Assembly (NCBI RefSeq): GCF_000321225.1 | Contig: NW_004450267.1 | Location: 5,621,195-5,685,194, forward strand | Source of the DNA: Odobenus rosmarus divergens | Lineage: Eukaryota; Chordata; Mammalia; Carnivora; Odobenidae | Direction of reading: 5' to 3' | Length of the DNA: 64,000 nt | Position numbers and translations under genes: made by a program | Notes under the pieces: generated by a model | The model's database searches: none | Seen by the model: the letters and a program-made list of their open reading frames with translations, nothing else | What the model was told of the DNA's origin: nothing | Shown: positions 48,351 through 59,920 of the stretch, piece after piece | Position numbering within the stretch: position 1 is the stretch's first letter | Layout of the letters: every line of letters begins with the position of its first letter

Positions 48351-49039
48351 CGGCTGTTGGCATGCCAGGCTAACGCTCTGTCCGAGTTCTGTTGCCTCCA
48401 TTGTGCACTGGGGAGCAGGGCTTGCTGGGGCTCCCTGGCTCTGCTCCCCTTCGCTCCCCTTGGCCTTCTCTGCCAGCTTTCTCCAGGGGAGCACCGGCCT
48501 CGTTCAGCTAGATTTTGTTTCAGGACTATTTCCATCTTCTGCTCTAACCCCTTGGCTAAGTACCACTCCCCCTGCCCCCAAACACACACACATTTCTCTT
48601 TCCAATTCCTTCTGAATCAGTTTCTCTAGAATATTCTCCTGGGCTATGTATCAAGTCTCAGGTATTCAAATGAGAAGCCTGGCAGTTGGTCATGGATCAT
48701 GGCTGGGAACCCACCCAGGAAGGCATCCTTAAGGGACCTTAAGGTCTACCTGTTTCTCAACCCATCTGCTGTCCTTAATCCATCTGTCATTTTTAGCTCA
48801 TCTGAGTAATGTCTGAGTAAGTCTCATTCTTTTGGTTTCACCTCTACCATTAGACTGTTAGCATTAGAGACTTCATGGACCCCAAGTGTCCAAGGATACA
48901 CCCCACATCCTGTAGACATAGCTAATTCATGTTCATTGACTTCCTGCTCTAGAAGGAAGGTCAGAGCAGTCTACAAAAACACGCAAGGCCTGATTCTAGC
49001 CTAAGGAAATGAGCCTAAATATGCAAGGAGCTTTAGGTG

Positions 49040-49420
49040 CAAGACTCTCAACTCTTCATTACTTGTAATAGGACAACTGTAAATAACCCATGTCCAACAT
49101 AATTAAATAAGATATAGTAGCAGTCCACTCAATGAAATTTTATGAAAAATATATGAATGAAGTGTTTACAGTGACAGGAAGAAATGCTTGGGTTTAAAGT
49201 TACATGGTAAAAAGGGATCTGAATTTTATCTACAATAGGATAGATTAAGACTATGTATATGAACTCTTCGTGGGGAAGAGGCTAGGAAACTATCAATGTA
49301 CTAGGAGAGGTTTTTCTTGGTGGTGGATCATTGGGGATGGGTTTTTTCTCTCTACTTTTAAATATTTTCCATATTTGCTATAATGGGCATGCATTACTTT
49401 TATAATGGGAAAAAACCCAA
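49040..49420 (+). mobile_element. Old LINE 3' region
   Basis: aacataattaaataagatat, tttacagtgacaggaagaaa and gcatgcattacttttataat follow an old L1-type 3' end. No open frame. Confidence 0.5.
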
Positions 49421-49669
49421 CTACTAAGCTTTATTTTAAAAGACTTTTAAAAGTCCAGGCCTGGCCTGGACTCTGTCAGCACGCGGAGTTGGAGATGTCT
49501 GTTTGCTGGCTGTCCGGCCTGAGAGGACAGTTCGCCATTATTCAGTCCCCATAATGACAACACGTACCAAGTGTTGCCTGTGAACGTGGGTTTACATTAG
49601 GGGCAGGGATTCTGGTTGGGGGGCCAGGAATGTTCGAGAACAACTGGATAAACGTGGGAGGCAGGGCAG

Positions 49670-49830
49670 CAAAGCAGAATGAGCCCTGGAGCCATGGGGC
49701 CAAGGCCCATATCTGCCACTCACTGACTCTGTGAACTCAGACACTCCCTTCTCTCTGGGCCTACACCTCTTCCCTGGTAGAACGGGGAGTGTGACTGCAC
49801 CATCACCAAGGTCTCTTCCACTTCCAAATT
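49670..49830 (+). repeat. MIR, plus
   Basis: gagccctggagccatggggc, then tctgccactcactgactctg and tggtagaacggggagtgt. Confidence 0.55.
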
Positions 49831-51230
49831 TAGGTTGAGTTCTCTTTCTCTTTCAGAATTCGGAAACCTAACTGTAGGACACAGAGCAAATCTGGGCCCC
49901 TGGAAGCTGGGCTTTTGACAGCACTGTGGCTAACTTCCTGGCCTTCGTTTTCTTCTCTTTTAAATTTGAGTAAATGGGTAAATATAGATTTCCCGGTACT
50001 TGCCATCTGCCTCTGCCTGCACACTCAGGATGGGGCTTGCTGGGGCTCCATCCTTCCTCCTTCACAGGGACCCCAGGCAGGAAGGTGCTGGTTGGGTAAG
50101 CATTATGCCCCCCTCTGAAATGAGAAGGGAAATGAGCTAATAGGCGTGAAAATGCTCGTCACTTTTAAAGATATGGGCTGAGACACCCAATCTGGGGAGA
50201 ATGACAGGGGCCTTTATGGGGGCCCAAACGCCAGGATCCCCGCTTTCACGGGGGTCTGGGAGCCAAGGCCTGGTTGGGGAGCAGAGCTTCCGCGTCTTCA
50301 CTTCGGTGACCTCCTCGGCAATGACCTGACACCTGTTAGAGGAGTCCCACAAGTGGGGTGGAAATAGCCAAGACCTGGCACCACCCCTTGCTCAGAAGAG
50401 CATGAGGTTGGCTTGAAAGCTGAGGTGCACCAGGAAGGAGCTAGCTGCTGCAGCCTGCTAACTCACTTCGCCCCGTGCAGCTGGTACAGCTGTCCTTCCT
50501 GAAAGGCACGTTTCCATGTCTACCTGGGGGACTTAACAAATGGTTCAGCATAGAGTAAGCACTGAGCACATGTTTGATCCCTTCTTTTGCTCTGGAGGCA
50601 GGACGACCTAGGCTGGAGCTACAGCTTTGTGACTTACTGAGTGCTCTGGGCCGGGTGAGATCAGGGGAGCTATAGCATTCTCCAGTTTCACCTGATCACC
50701 CAACCCGGACCATGACTCAGTGATAATGGGAGGACGTGTTCCTCTTCCTGAACCAGGGTTCTCTCCCATGTGAGATAGGGGTGATATGCATCTCACAGGG
50801 TTACGGGGTCATACACAGGGCCTGGCACTCTAGTTACAAGTCTTTTTGTTCAGGGCTTCATAAATCAGATTTAATAAACATCTGACTTCCTGCCCCATCT
50901 CAATCTAGGTGTCCTAAGTCTGATTAGAAGGAACTTTATTAGCAGCATGAGGGTCTATCAGGGCATATATTATAAGGATGTAAGCAATTTTAGCCCCCCC
51001 CAAAATAAAACCTAGGACCTCCCACTCTGATTAGCTTAGAAGAGAAATCTTCCGTTAGGATCTTGACTTTGCTGCCTAGAATCCAGGCTGAGCCTGTTCA
51101 AGCCAAGTCTGTATCTTTCTTCCATGTGAAAAGGTCATAATCTTATCCTTGCTCCAATTTACTTATATCCCAAGTCCAGACCGAGCTTTCTACGTGCCCC
51201 CACAAAATATCAGCTTAAAGTTCGTTTCAG

Positions 51231-51427
51231 CGGGGTACCTGGGTGGCTCAGTCGGTTAAGTGTCTGCCTTCGGCTCAGTAGTTATCCCAGGGTCTAGGGA
51301 TTGAGCCCCACATCGGGCTCCCTGATCGGTGGGGAGTCTGCTTCTCCCTCTGCCTCTCCCCCTGGCTTGTGCTCTCACTCACCCTCTCTCTCAAATAAAT
51401 AAATAAAATCTTTAAAAATAAATAAAT
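51231..51427 (+). mobile_element. Can-SINE, plus
   Basis: Head ggggtacctgggtggctcag, tail rich in AAATAA units. The duplication aaagttcgtttcag / aaagttagtttcag is at 51217 and 51428. Confidence 0.94.
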
Positions 51428-51930
51428 AAAGTTAGTTTCAGGTTCCTGCCAGTGGTCTGCAGCCTAGGAGGTCTCCACCAGACAGGACAGAGAGAAGCCA
51501 CTCATTGCCTCCCCTCCTGCTCACCCCTCTGTGTCCCCATCAGATGCCTTGGGAGGGGAGAAGGAAAGACAAAGAGAGGGGCATTTGTTGCAGAGACAGA
51601 AGCATCCCAGCTCTGGAAAAGGGGCAAGTTGAGAAGGAGCCAGGCAGAAGGGGAGAGCGGGAGGGGAACTGGAGGTAGCCGGGGGAAAAAGATGAATGAG
51701 ATGCATACACACCCGTGTCTAAAACCCGACGGGGACACAGCAAAGACCCTGGATGCAGATAGGCCTGGAAATTCTTTTCCCAACTTCTCCTTGTCCCCCA
51801 GCTACACTCATTTGTCTCCACCTTTACGGATGATGTTAGGATAGAACAAAGAGCCAAGTGCCCTTTCCAGGTGTCTTAACCTTTCTAAAACACTTTAACG
51901 TGTATGAGCTCACAACCTTTGAGGTGGGTG

Positions 51931-52393
51931 TGACTTGACAAAGATTCTTGGCTTGATTAGATCTTAAGCTCCTGAACCTCCTAGGCCCACCTATGCACTT
52001 CTTTGTAAAATCCAGTTTTAGCAAGAACCCTGATGATTCAGTTCAGCAAGAGTGCGCCATCCTCACTATTCCATCACCTCAATGTCTGATCTGGTTCCTC
52101 ACCCCCCATCACCCCCCAGGTGATGTCTTGTCACCCAGCCTGTCTTCAGCAAGAGCCCAGTTAGGTTGGTTTAGCTAGAATCCCACTTACCCCCTGATCT
52201 TTTCTTTTCATAGTTTTCCATCCACTGACCCCCGTCTGCGCTCCACTCCTTGGCTGTAAGTTTCCACTTGTCCGTGCTGTATTCGGAGTTGAGCCTGGTT
52301 CTATCCTGAAGTCCTTTCCCCTGCTGCAAGAGTCCTGAATAAAATCTGCTTTTACCGCTTTCACTACTGTCCAGCTCTGGTTTTTCTTTGACA
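51931..52393 (+). mobile_element. Solo LTR upstream of MUC4
   Basis: The element begins TGACTTGACAAAG and ends TTTGACA (TG...CA ends). It contains a poly(A) signal, aataaa, at 52338-52343, followed by a T/GT-rich stretch, as expected for the R-U5 part of an LTR. I recognise the general text (ttagcaagaaccctgatgat; gttgagcctggttctatcct) as an endogenous retroviral LTR but not the family. No viral genes are adjacent. Confidence 0.6.
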
Positions 52394-52470
52394 TAGATGA
52401 GGAAACCAAGATTCAAGAGGCTGTGACCTACCTTGGGCGGCAGAGCTGGGCTTTAAGCCCAAGGCGTCCT
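52394..52470 (-). repeat. MIR fragment, minus
   Basis: agatgaggaaaccaagattc followed by gggcggcagagctgggcttt. Confidence 0.5.
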
Positions 52471-53590
52471 AATGCCCAGTGGAATCTTGGCTACCACAAT
52501 GGCCTCTGAAGAACACTCTGTGCCCCTGGTCTTCCTTGCATTGGAAAGTGGGAGGTTATCTGTGAGGTCAGGTCAACGATATGTCCAACTCTTACTTTGG
52601 TCTAACCTGTAATGCTTTTTTCCACTCTGTAGATGGACAATGTAGTCCAGAGTGTCACCAAACAAAACACACAGCAAGTTAATGGGAAAACTCGTGAGCA
52701 AGACCTGACACAGAAAAATGATTAAGAAGGACAAGTTGGGTCTTGATGTCTATGTAAATTGTCTTCAGTGATCTCCTCCTCCTGTTCTGTCTAGGTACTC
52801 TATGCCTGAAATCCCCCTTTACCTTTATGAGTTTCCTGCTCCCAGGAGAGAATGGGATCAACTCATCCATACAGAGGTAGAAGGACTGATGGGGACACCG
52901 TGCTACTTTTCTGCAGTATCTGTATTCTAACTGGAAGGTCTGCCTTTGTGCTTTGGCTGCAAATGGACTTTTAGCTTCAGCAAGCAAGAAGCCATCAGGG
53001 TGGCCCTCTGAGAGGGCATCACAGTGTCAGCCATTTACTCCTCTTTGGATATGGCTTGCTCCACCTGGGAATGTGGAAATGCTAACTCCTCTTCCTGGGT
53101 TGTGTGGTGTCTGAGAGCCTGAGTTCCTGGGACCAATCACTCCATAGATCCCCACACTCAGGGAACCAAGTCTTGAGGAACCAGAAGCCCAGGTTCATGC
53201 TGTGGCAAGGGGTGGGGGAAGAGCTACCCCAACTATCTTCCTTTTAGAACTGGGCTCGGCACACCCTGTCTGGGCTTCCTGCCCCTTCTTGGTTGTGGGC
53301 AGGTCCCAATAAGTAAAAATGGGGTGACCTGAGCCCTAAGATCTCCAGGAGAATCCCACAGTTTCTTGTGGGGTCACTATAACTTCTCCCCAGGTTCTAC
53401 CCTCAACCCCACTATCCATCCCAGATCCCTGAAGCCATTTTCCCAGGTTGCCTTGGGCTCTCTGGACCCTGGCTCTCTGCTCCCTCCTCTGGAAAGAAGA
53501 AACCCACCATTTGGTGAGAGTCTACTGTGTGCCTGGTGCGGAGCAGATATTCTGAGCCCAACACCCCTTTCCAAAAGTTGCATACAGGGT

Positions 53591-54002
53591 CTTTCTTTTT
53601 TTCCTTTCTTTCTTCTTTCTTTCTTTCTTTTTCTTTCTTTCTTTCTTTTTTCTTTCTTTTTCTTTCTTTCTTTCTTTTCTTTCTTTCTTCTTTCTTTCTT
53701 TCTTTTTCTTTCTTTCTTTCTTTCTTTTTTTCTTTCTCTCTTTCTCTCTTTCTTTTTTAGGATTTTATACATATTTATTTGAGAGAGAGAGCAAGAACGC
53801 ATGTGTTGGGGAGCAAAGGGGGAGGGAGGGAGGGAGAGAGAGAGAGAAAGAATCTCAAGCAGACTCTGTGCTGAGCACAGGGCTCAAAGTGGGGCTTGAT
53901 GTGGGGCTCAATCTCACCACACTGAGATCATGACCCTGAAATCATGACCTGAGCTGAAACCAAGAGTTGGAGGCTTAACGACTGAGCCCCCCAGGACCCC
54001 TA
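53591..54002 (-). mobile_element. Older Can-SINE, minus, with a hugely expanded (TTTC)n tail
   Basis: The SINE body (53758-54000) reads from gattttatacatatttattt to a degenerate head gagccccccaggacccc. The tail is the CT microsatellite at 53592-53757. The duplication catacagggt is at 53581-53590 and 54003-54012, outside both parts. Confidence 0.88.
53592..53757 (+). repeat. (TTTC)n microsatellite, about 165 bp
   Basis: ttct units with regular single-base slips. Long Phe/Ser/Leu or Lys/Glu/Arg frames on the two strands here are artefacts of the repeat. Confidence 0.97.
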
Positions 54003-54621
54003 CATACAGGGTATTTCTGATTCCTACCTCTCACCCCATTGTTCCCCTCACTCTCTGTGTTTCTTAGGGTCTTCTCAAATCTCACTCTTCTCCAATTCAT
54101 ACAGCCCCAAACTCACTCCCTCTTGGCCCCTTTGTTTTCCATTCTCCCCTCCTCTTTCTCCTGGAACCACCCAGCTGCCTCCCACTGTAGCAGTCCAGAG
54201 CTCTGGCAGGACAGGGCAGCCCTTGGGGGAGGGGGGAGAGGGCCCAGGATTCCAGGCAGAAGGGTGGTTCGCTCATTCCCAGTGTGCCCTGGTTTCTACC
54301 CGCCACGTCCCTCTTCCACCCCTCCCCCTAACTGGCTCGGGCTGACCAGGGCAAAGCAATAGGTGTATCAGTGTTTTTTTTGTTTTTTTTTTCCTGGTGG
54401 GGGAAAGAGGTGGAGATTGAGAAAAGAAAAGACGTGGCAAGGATGATTGGCATGGGGCCCCACCTTCTTTTGTCCTACTGCCTCAGTACTCTGTCCCCTC
54501 AGGGAAATACACCTGTTTCAGGCCAGCAGCCGGTTGGGACAAGTTCACCTCTATTCCTCACACCGCTACTTCTGTGCTGAGGAGCTTCCCTGGGGGAGCC
54601 TGAGGGACTCTTTCTGGAGCC

Positions 54622-54703
54622 ATGAGGGGGGCCCAGTGGAGAAGGGTCCCCTGGGTGTTCCTGAGCTGCTTATGTTCCTGCCTCCTTTGGCCGATGGTCC
54701 TGG
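54622..54703 (+). CDS. MUC4: MUC4 exon 1: start codon and signal peptide
   Basis: ATG at 54622 opens MRGAQWRRVPWVFLSCLCSC followed by LLWPMVLG, then a GTAAGTG donor at 54704. This matches the human MUC4 signal peptide as I know it, which opens MKGARWRRVPWVSLSCLCLC, both in sequence and in length (27 codons plus one base, phase 1). It has the usual signal-peptide layout: basic n-region (WRR), a hydrophobic Leu/Cys-rich core, and a small residue at the end. MUC4 is a membrane-bound epithelial mucin whose huge exon 2 encodes Ser/Thr-rich tandem repeats; that exon lies beyond the window. Position and strand downstream of TNK2 agree with conserved synteny. I see no TATA box just upstream. Confidence 0.93.
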
Positions 54704-54739
54704 GTAAGTGATGCAGCATTCCGGGGCAGGGAAAGGCTG

Positions 54740-55260
54740 ACTTCAGGGAGCTGGGGCTGTCATGGAGAGAGGGAGGGAGAGAGGGGAGGAGAATGAGAGA
54801 GGGAGAGGGAGGGAGAGGGGAGAGAAGTGATGGGACAAGATGGGAGAGAGGTGGGAGAACAAAAGAGAGAGAAAAGAGGAGATAGAGACAGCATGAAGCA
54901 GAGAGGTACTTAGGGGGCATGAGTGGCCTGGTTTGGGGAAACCCATGGTCCAGGGAACAGGGCTTTATTTTGTGGGGAGGAAGAGACAGGTAGGTGGAAC
55001 TGTAGAAAGAGGGAGAGAGAGTTGAGGAGAGAGGCTGATGAAGAAAACAGAAAAGCTGGATGACAGGACCTGAAGGAGAACTGACATAAAGATGCAGAGT
55101 CAGAGGAACAGACAGGTGAGAAACAGATGAATCAAAGTGAGCGTGCACGAGAGAGAACGAGAGAGAGAGAGAGAGAGAATGGGGAAAAGGGGAAAGCGGA
55201 GGAGACACGCAGACCTGAAAGAAAGGGGCCGAGGAAGAGGAGACGCAGACTGGCTTAGAA
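54740..55260 (+). repeat. Polypurine (GA-rich) tract in MUC4 intron 1
   Basis: The + strand is strongly purine-biased (gagagagggagggagagagg near 54765; a gagaga run at 55157-55178). This produces a spurious 216-codon Ser/Leu/Pro-rich frame on the minus strand. Confidence 0.85.
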
Positions 55261-57269
55261 ACAGGTGGGGACCAGAGGGCAACTGAGGTGTCAAGCCGTT
55301 GGCTTCTTGCCTCTGACCTGGGGTTGAAAAGCCTCCTCTTGGGCTAATGCCCTCAGGGCAAGGCTCATAGACCTGGTGTTGGCCTTGGCCTCCGCCACAC
55401 CCCCCCACTTCTCTTCTATGAATGGAGCTGGTGTGGGATGGAAGCAAGGCCTGTTGGAGAAGTCTGCCCTGCATCCTGCAGTCCTCTGCCTTCCAAGCTG
55501 CCCCTCTCTGGCTCTAGGACGGGGTTTCATTCTGTATTTCGGGGTGTCTGCGTCTTCTGAGAGGCTCTGGGGGCCAGGAGAGGATGAGGGGTCCGAAGCC
55601 CAAACCAAACAAATAATCATATCTCTTTCCCCTCCTCGACAGGCCTAGGGAAGCTTTCAGCCAAGGGATTACTTCTTGGGAGTGGGTCAGAAGGAATATA
55701 CTCTCTTAAAGATAGTAAGAGACCCAGGACTGGTGAACTGGAATGTTCTGCCTTCCTTGAAACGTGTAAGGGCTTGGCTAAGCGCAAATGAAGCAATTAT
55801 CTCCCCAAATCTCCAGCCCCCGCACCCGCCCCAACCCTCACCCAACCTACTCATCACAGAGTAGGGAAATGGAGGCCAGAAGGAGCATCTAGAGCCCGCA
55901 GTGGGCCAGCCACTTAGGAGTAAAAGAGAGGGATGCAGAAGAAGGAGTGTCCGTGGGAGTCACGACCTTAGGCAATGGGGACAAGGGGGCTTGCATTTAG
56001 GGGCCCTGGGGCCCAGACTTGGCTTTGGCGCTAACTGGTCTGGTCACTGTGTCCAGGTCCTCCTGTCCTTTCTCCGTCCGTGCCATGGGTCCCCTTTATA
56101 AAAAGTGGGGTGGTGAATCGGCTCCCAAGTTCTTCAGTTTTGGTATTCTGTGATATAAAGTCAACAGAAGAAGTGTTCAGTACTAACTCTGCACTTAGCC
56201 CTGTCTTAGGGTCCTCTTGCCTGGGAGGAGCCAGAGAGTTTGTGGAGAAGAGCCCAGAGGGCAAGAACTGGGGTGGGGGTGGGCAGGACAAGCCATGGGG
56301 AGCCACAGGGTATGAGCAAGAGAAGGAGCAAAGGACCATGAAAGTGAGGGCCTGGAAGAAGTACAGAGCTGTCCTGGAGTGCTGGGGCCCATGCACTGTT
56401 GAGGGGACAAGATGGAGCTGGGCTTGGAAAGGAGGTGGGTGTGGGGTGGGAAGTGGAGCCCCAAGCATCAGACTGAGCATTCCGAGGACATGGCGGGAAA
56501 GACAGTCTCCACAGGACAGGTAGTTAGCCCCCCACATGTGCCCCAGGGATCTTCTGGGCAAGCAGGAACTGGTCAGTCCCCTTCCCTTGGATTGCTGAGG
56601 ATGACTGATGGGTGACCTGCCCGACAGAAGCTAGAGCCCATTTCCACACTTGCTGCCAGCATCCTCACCCAGGTGGACCCCCTGCGCCCGGCTGGAGGGA
56701 AAGCCCTGGGGTTTCCATGAAGATGTTGCAGTGGTAAGGACTTCCTTAAGGAAAAGCCCTGGCTGTCAAAAGTCAAAGGACAAAAGGAAGGTGGACAGAG
56801 GTGGGCTGGACAGGGAGCCAATGCAGTCAGAGGTGACTAGTGGCTCCCGGCGAGAATGACTCAGAAAGAAGCCTGGCACCCCTGATTCCATGCCCCATGG
56901 CAAGGAAACCGGGTCAAAATCAAACTCAGTCTCCAATCCTATCAGTGTCCCAGTAATTGAGGGGCTGCTGCCCTGCCCGGGGCCACCACTGGGAGGTTAC
57001 AGGCTGCCGCCAGCGCAGGCCAGAGGGGGCCGTGTCACAGAAGACCCCAGACGCCTGCGTCTCCTGCTCTCCCTCTCAGAGAACCCCCAGTCTGTCTGGG
57101 AAAGGCCTACCCAACTCGCCCCCAAGGCCATAGGCCATCAGCCGCCCCACCTACGCCCCGCCCCAGGAAACTCTCACTGTGCTTGGGGACACCCAAAAGG
57201 AGAGAATCCCTGCACAAGAGGTCCTAATAAGAAAATAGATCAAATTTAGGCCCGTGGCTCAGCAAAATG

Positions 57270-57450
57270 TACAGCAAAGAGCAGGAACTTCAAGTCAGAA
57301 AACCTTGAGTGAATGTTGCCTCTTAGCTAGCCCAGGGGACATGAGAGGAGCCTCTTTAGCTTGGTGGCTTTATTGGCAGAATGAGTTACATGCGAAGGGA
57401 CTAGTTCATAGGGTTGTGGTGAGGATAAAATGAGGTCGTCTCCGATATAA
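57270..57450 (+). repeat. MIR, plus
   Basis: agagcaggaacttcaagtca, then ttggtggctttattggcaga and ggttgtggtgaggataaaat. Confidence 0.5.
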
Positions 57451-57478
57451 AGTAGAAGAGCCATAAAATCTCATTTGA

Positions 57479-57682
57479 GGGCGCCTGTGTGGCTCAGTCG
57501 GTTAAGCGACTGCCTTCGGCTCAGGTCATGATCCTGGAGTCCCGGGATCGAGTCCCGCATCGGGCTCCCTGCTTGGCAGGAAGTCTGCTTCCCCCTCTGA
57601 CCCTCCCCCTTCTCATGTGCTCTCTCTCTCTCTCTCTCTCATTCTCTCTCTCTCAAAATAAATAAATAAAATCTTTAAAAAA
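57479..57682 (+). mobile_element. Can-SINE in MUC4 intron 1, plus
   Basis: Head gggcgcctgtgtggctcagt, tail aataaataaaatctttaaaa. The duplication aaaatctcatttgag / aaaatcccatttgag is at 57464 and about 57684. Confidence 0.95.
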
Positions 57683-58654
57683 AAAATCCCATTTGAGAGA
57701 AGGGACTGCTCCCTTTTAGAGCTGGGGAGATTGGGGGCAAAGAGGGTGAAGCTGGGAATAGAACGGCCATCTCTGTCAGCACAGGCATTTTCATTCATCC
57801 AGGCATTCTCGAGCCTCGCCAAGGCCACCCCTGTCCTTCCTGTAGGCTTGCAAGGCCTGGCTTGGCTCATTTAGAATGTGGCTTATGGCCTGAGCTGCCC
57901 CTGAAGGCCAGTTCTGCCACTGGGCAGAGCCCCGCTAGAGCTGAGCCCACGGCTTCTTGAGGCCTCGCCCAGCAATCTCCTTCCCACCCTTGATTTCTGG
58001 GGCTCAGCTCCGGAGGCTGAGGCTGTCCTGGCCATGTCTGACAGACGAGTGATTTATGCCTTCATGACCAGGAGAGGCCAAGAAGCAGTTGGCTTTCTAT
58101 GGGCTCCAGCAAGTGGTTTTGCTGTCTATCCCCTCATTTTGTGGCACCCCTAAATGCTTCAGATAGGCCCCTACTGGGGCTCTCGGGGCCACTCCTTCAA
58201 AGGCCAAGACTGAAGACTTTATAGGCATCTCTCCTCCTACTTCCAAACATTCTTCTAGAATGTTCATCTTTCCTTCTACTGGGTTGAATTCATGGCAAGC
58301 AGACGCTTAGTCATCATTGTATGCCTATGCCCCAGCACAGCACTGAGGAGTGGAGTTGAAATGAACTCAACTTGTTGGCACTTTGTACAGGTCCAAATAC
58401 TCAGCATCTTCCTTGAGACCCTGAAGAGGCCCCAGGAACTGGGTGTCTGTGCTTGCACACGAGGCCTCTACAGTCATGGCCCTGCTCAAACAGAGGGCAC
58501 TGGCTTATGCTGCAGGCAGCTCGGTGAGCGTTTTTAAGGTCTGCATAGAAATCTACTCTCTATGTAAATGCCCCCAGCTAAAATAGAAACTTGAATCCCA
58601 AAAGGCCTGTTGCCGCTGGGCTTTGGGGACTTCAGGGTAAGAAAGAGCTTGGAG

Positions 58655-59700
58655 TTATTCATTCACTTGTTGAACTTCTACTCATTCCAAGTACTCTGGC
58701 CACAAAGATGAATAAGTCATGCATGGTTCCTGCCTCCAAAACTTTTTAAATGTCACACAGCCACTAAGTAGGGCAGCTGGGACTAGAATCCAAATTTCCT
58801 TACTCCTCATTTACTGGGTTTGCACTGCATAACAAAACCTTTTACAAATGAATCTCCAAACCAGCCAAACCCATCAATGAGGACAGACTGAAGCACTCAC
58901 AACCCCTGTTGAGATATTCATTCATTCGTTCATTCATTCGTTCACTCATTCATCTGTTCATACCTGTGTTAATTAAACAACTATTTAAGGAGTGCCCGAC
59001 ATTGTTCTAAGGCAGAACTGTGTGTACACAGTGAGAGATGGAACAGACAGGGCCCAGCCTCCTGGAGCAAAGATCTAGTATGCAGAAAGAAAGAAAATAA
59101 TTACAGAAAGATACCCAACTACAAATGTGGTTCTATGTTGAACAAGTATTCTGATGAGAGCAAAAGAGGGAGACTTCATTTAGATTAGTTAAGTCCAGGA
59201 AGGCCTCTCTGACCAAGTGCTGCCCTCTGAGCTGAGACAAGAAGGAGGAGTAGTGAGCCAGGTGGAGGCAGGGGAGGGAAGGAGCACCAGCCAGGCGGGG
59301 GAAGACATGCAGAGGCAGGAGAGAGCTTGAGAGGGAAGGACTTGAAAGAGGTAGGCCTGGTCTAGATCACGCAGGGCCTTATAAACCGTGGAAGGGATTA
59401 CGGGTTTTAAGGAACTAGAATGGGCAGACAGTGAGGGGTTTCAGGTAGAGGAGTGACGTAGTCAGATTTGAAATTTGATTACTCTGGATATAGTAGAGGA
59501 AAATGGATTGGAAGTAGACAAGGGTAAAATGGGAGACCGGTTAGTTGTTGGCGGCAGGAGTCCAGGCAGAAGGTTCTATGGCTTGCCCGATGATGGCCGT
59601 GGAGATCTGGGAAGGGAACGGACAAGTGAAAACAGGAGCCAGTCACAAGGACTGCTGCCTTCACCAGGATATCAGACCTTTGTAATGGCCAAGATAACAG
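58655..59700 (+). mobile_element. L2 LINE relic
   Basis: A (TTCA)n stretch at 58919-58962, then acaactatttaaggagtgcc, tccaggaaggcctctctgac, cagggccttataaaccgtgg and gaggagtgacgtagtcagat follow the L2 order. Frames are broken. Confidence 0.7.
58919..58962 (+). repeat. (TTCA)n microsatellite at an L2 edge
   Basis: Units ttca and ttcg alternate, typical of the L2 'attcattcattca' region. Confidence 0.85.
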
Positions 59701-59920
59701 GCAGCACAAAGTGCCATTTATTGAGCTTAGGTACTGAGCTAAGCATTTTGCACACAGCACACACATTGTTATTACCCTTATCTACCATCATCCCACTTCT
59801 ACAGATAAGTACCTCAAGCCTCAGAGAGGTCAAGTAACTTGTCCAAGTCACACAGTGAATGTTGTTCAGTTGTTCAGTTTGACTCTAGAACCCACACTTT
59901 TAACCACTCCATGGCCTTGT
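59700..59920 (-). repeat. MIR, minus
   Basis: catttattgagcttaggtac, then gtcaagtaacttgtccaagt and acccacacttttaaccactc. Confidence 0.65.

Larger units (their letters stand above)
8226..54621. other. TNK2-MUC4 intergenic region, no protein-coding gene supported
   Basis: About 46 kb without any frame that I can tie to a protein family; the longest open frames are low-complexity, GC-driven, or lie in SINEs and microsatellites. The interval is built from the repeats listed separately. Stretches with nothing I recognise include roughly 11300-12200, 18150-19240, 22140-23180, 23230-24290, 33300-34240, 35400-36680, 37560-40330, 43740-46360, 46450-47520, 50000-51000 and 52480-53580. A non-coding RNA or enhancer could sit in any of these; the sequence alone does not show one. 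Confidence 0.7.

Noticed and set aside
36683..52393. Possible intact endogenous retrovirus between the LTRs
   Set aside because: The LTRs are of different types and far apart, and no retroviral reading frame lies between them; each looks solitary.
53366..53802. Phe/Ser/Leu-rich (plus) and Lys/Glu/Arg-rich (minus) open frames of about 140 codons
   Set aside because: They are translations of the (TTTC)n microsatellite.
54558..55208. 216-codon minus-strand open frame, Ser/Leu/Pro-rich
   Set aside because: It is the complement of the GA-rich tract and overlaps MUC4 exon 1; composition alone explains it.
9446..57698. tRNA-like A and B boxes in the SINEs, considered as tRNA genes
   Set aside because: They are SINE heads with A-rich tails and target-site duplications, not tRNA genes.
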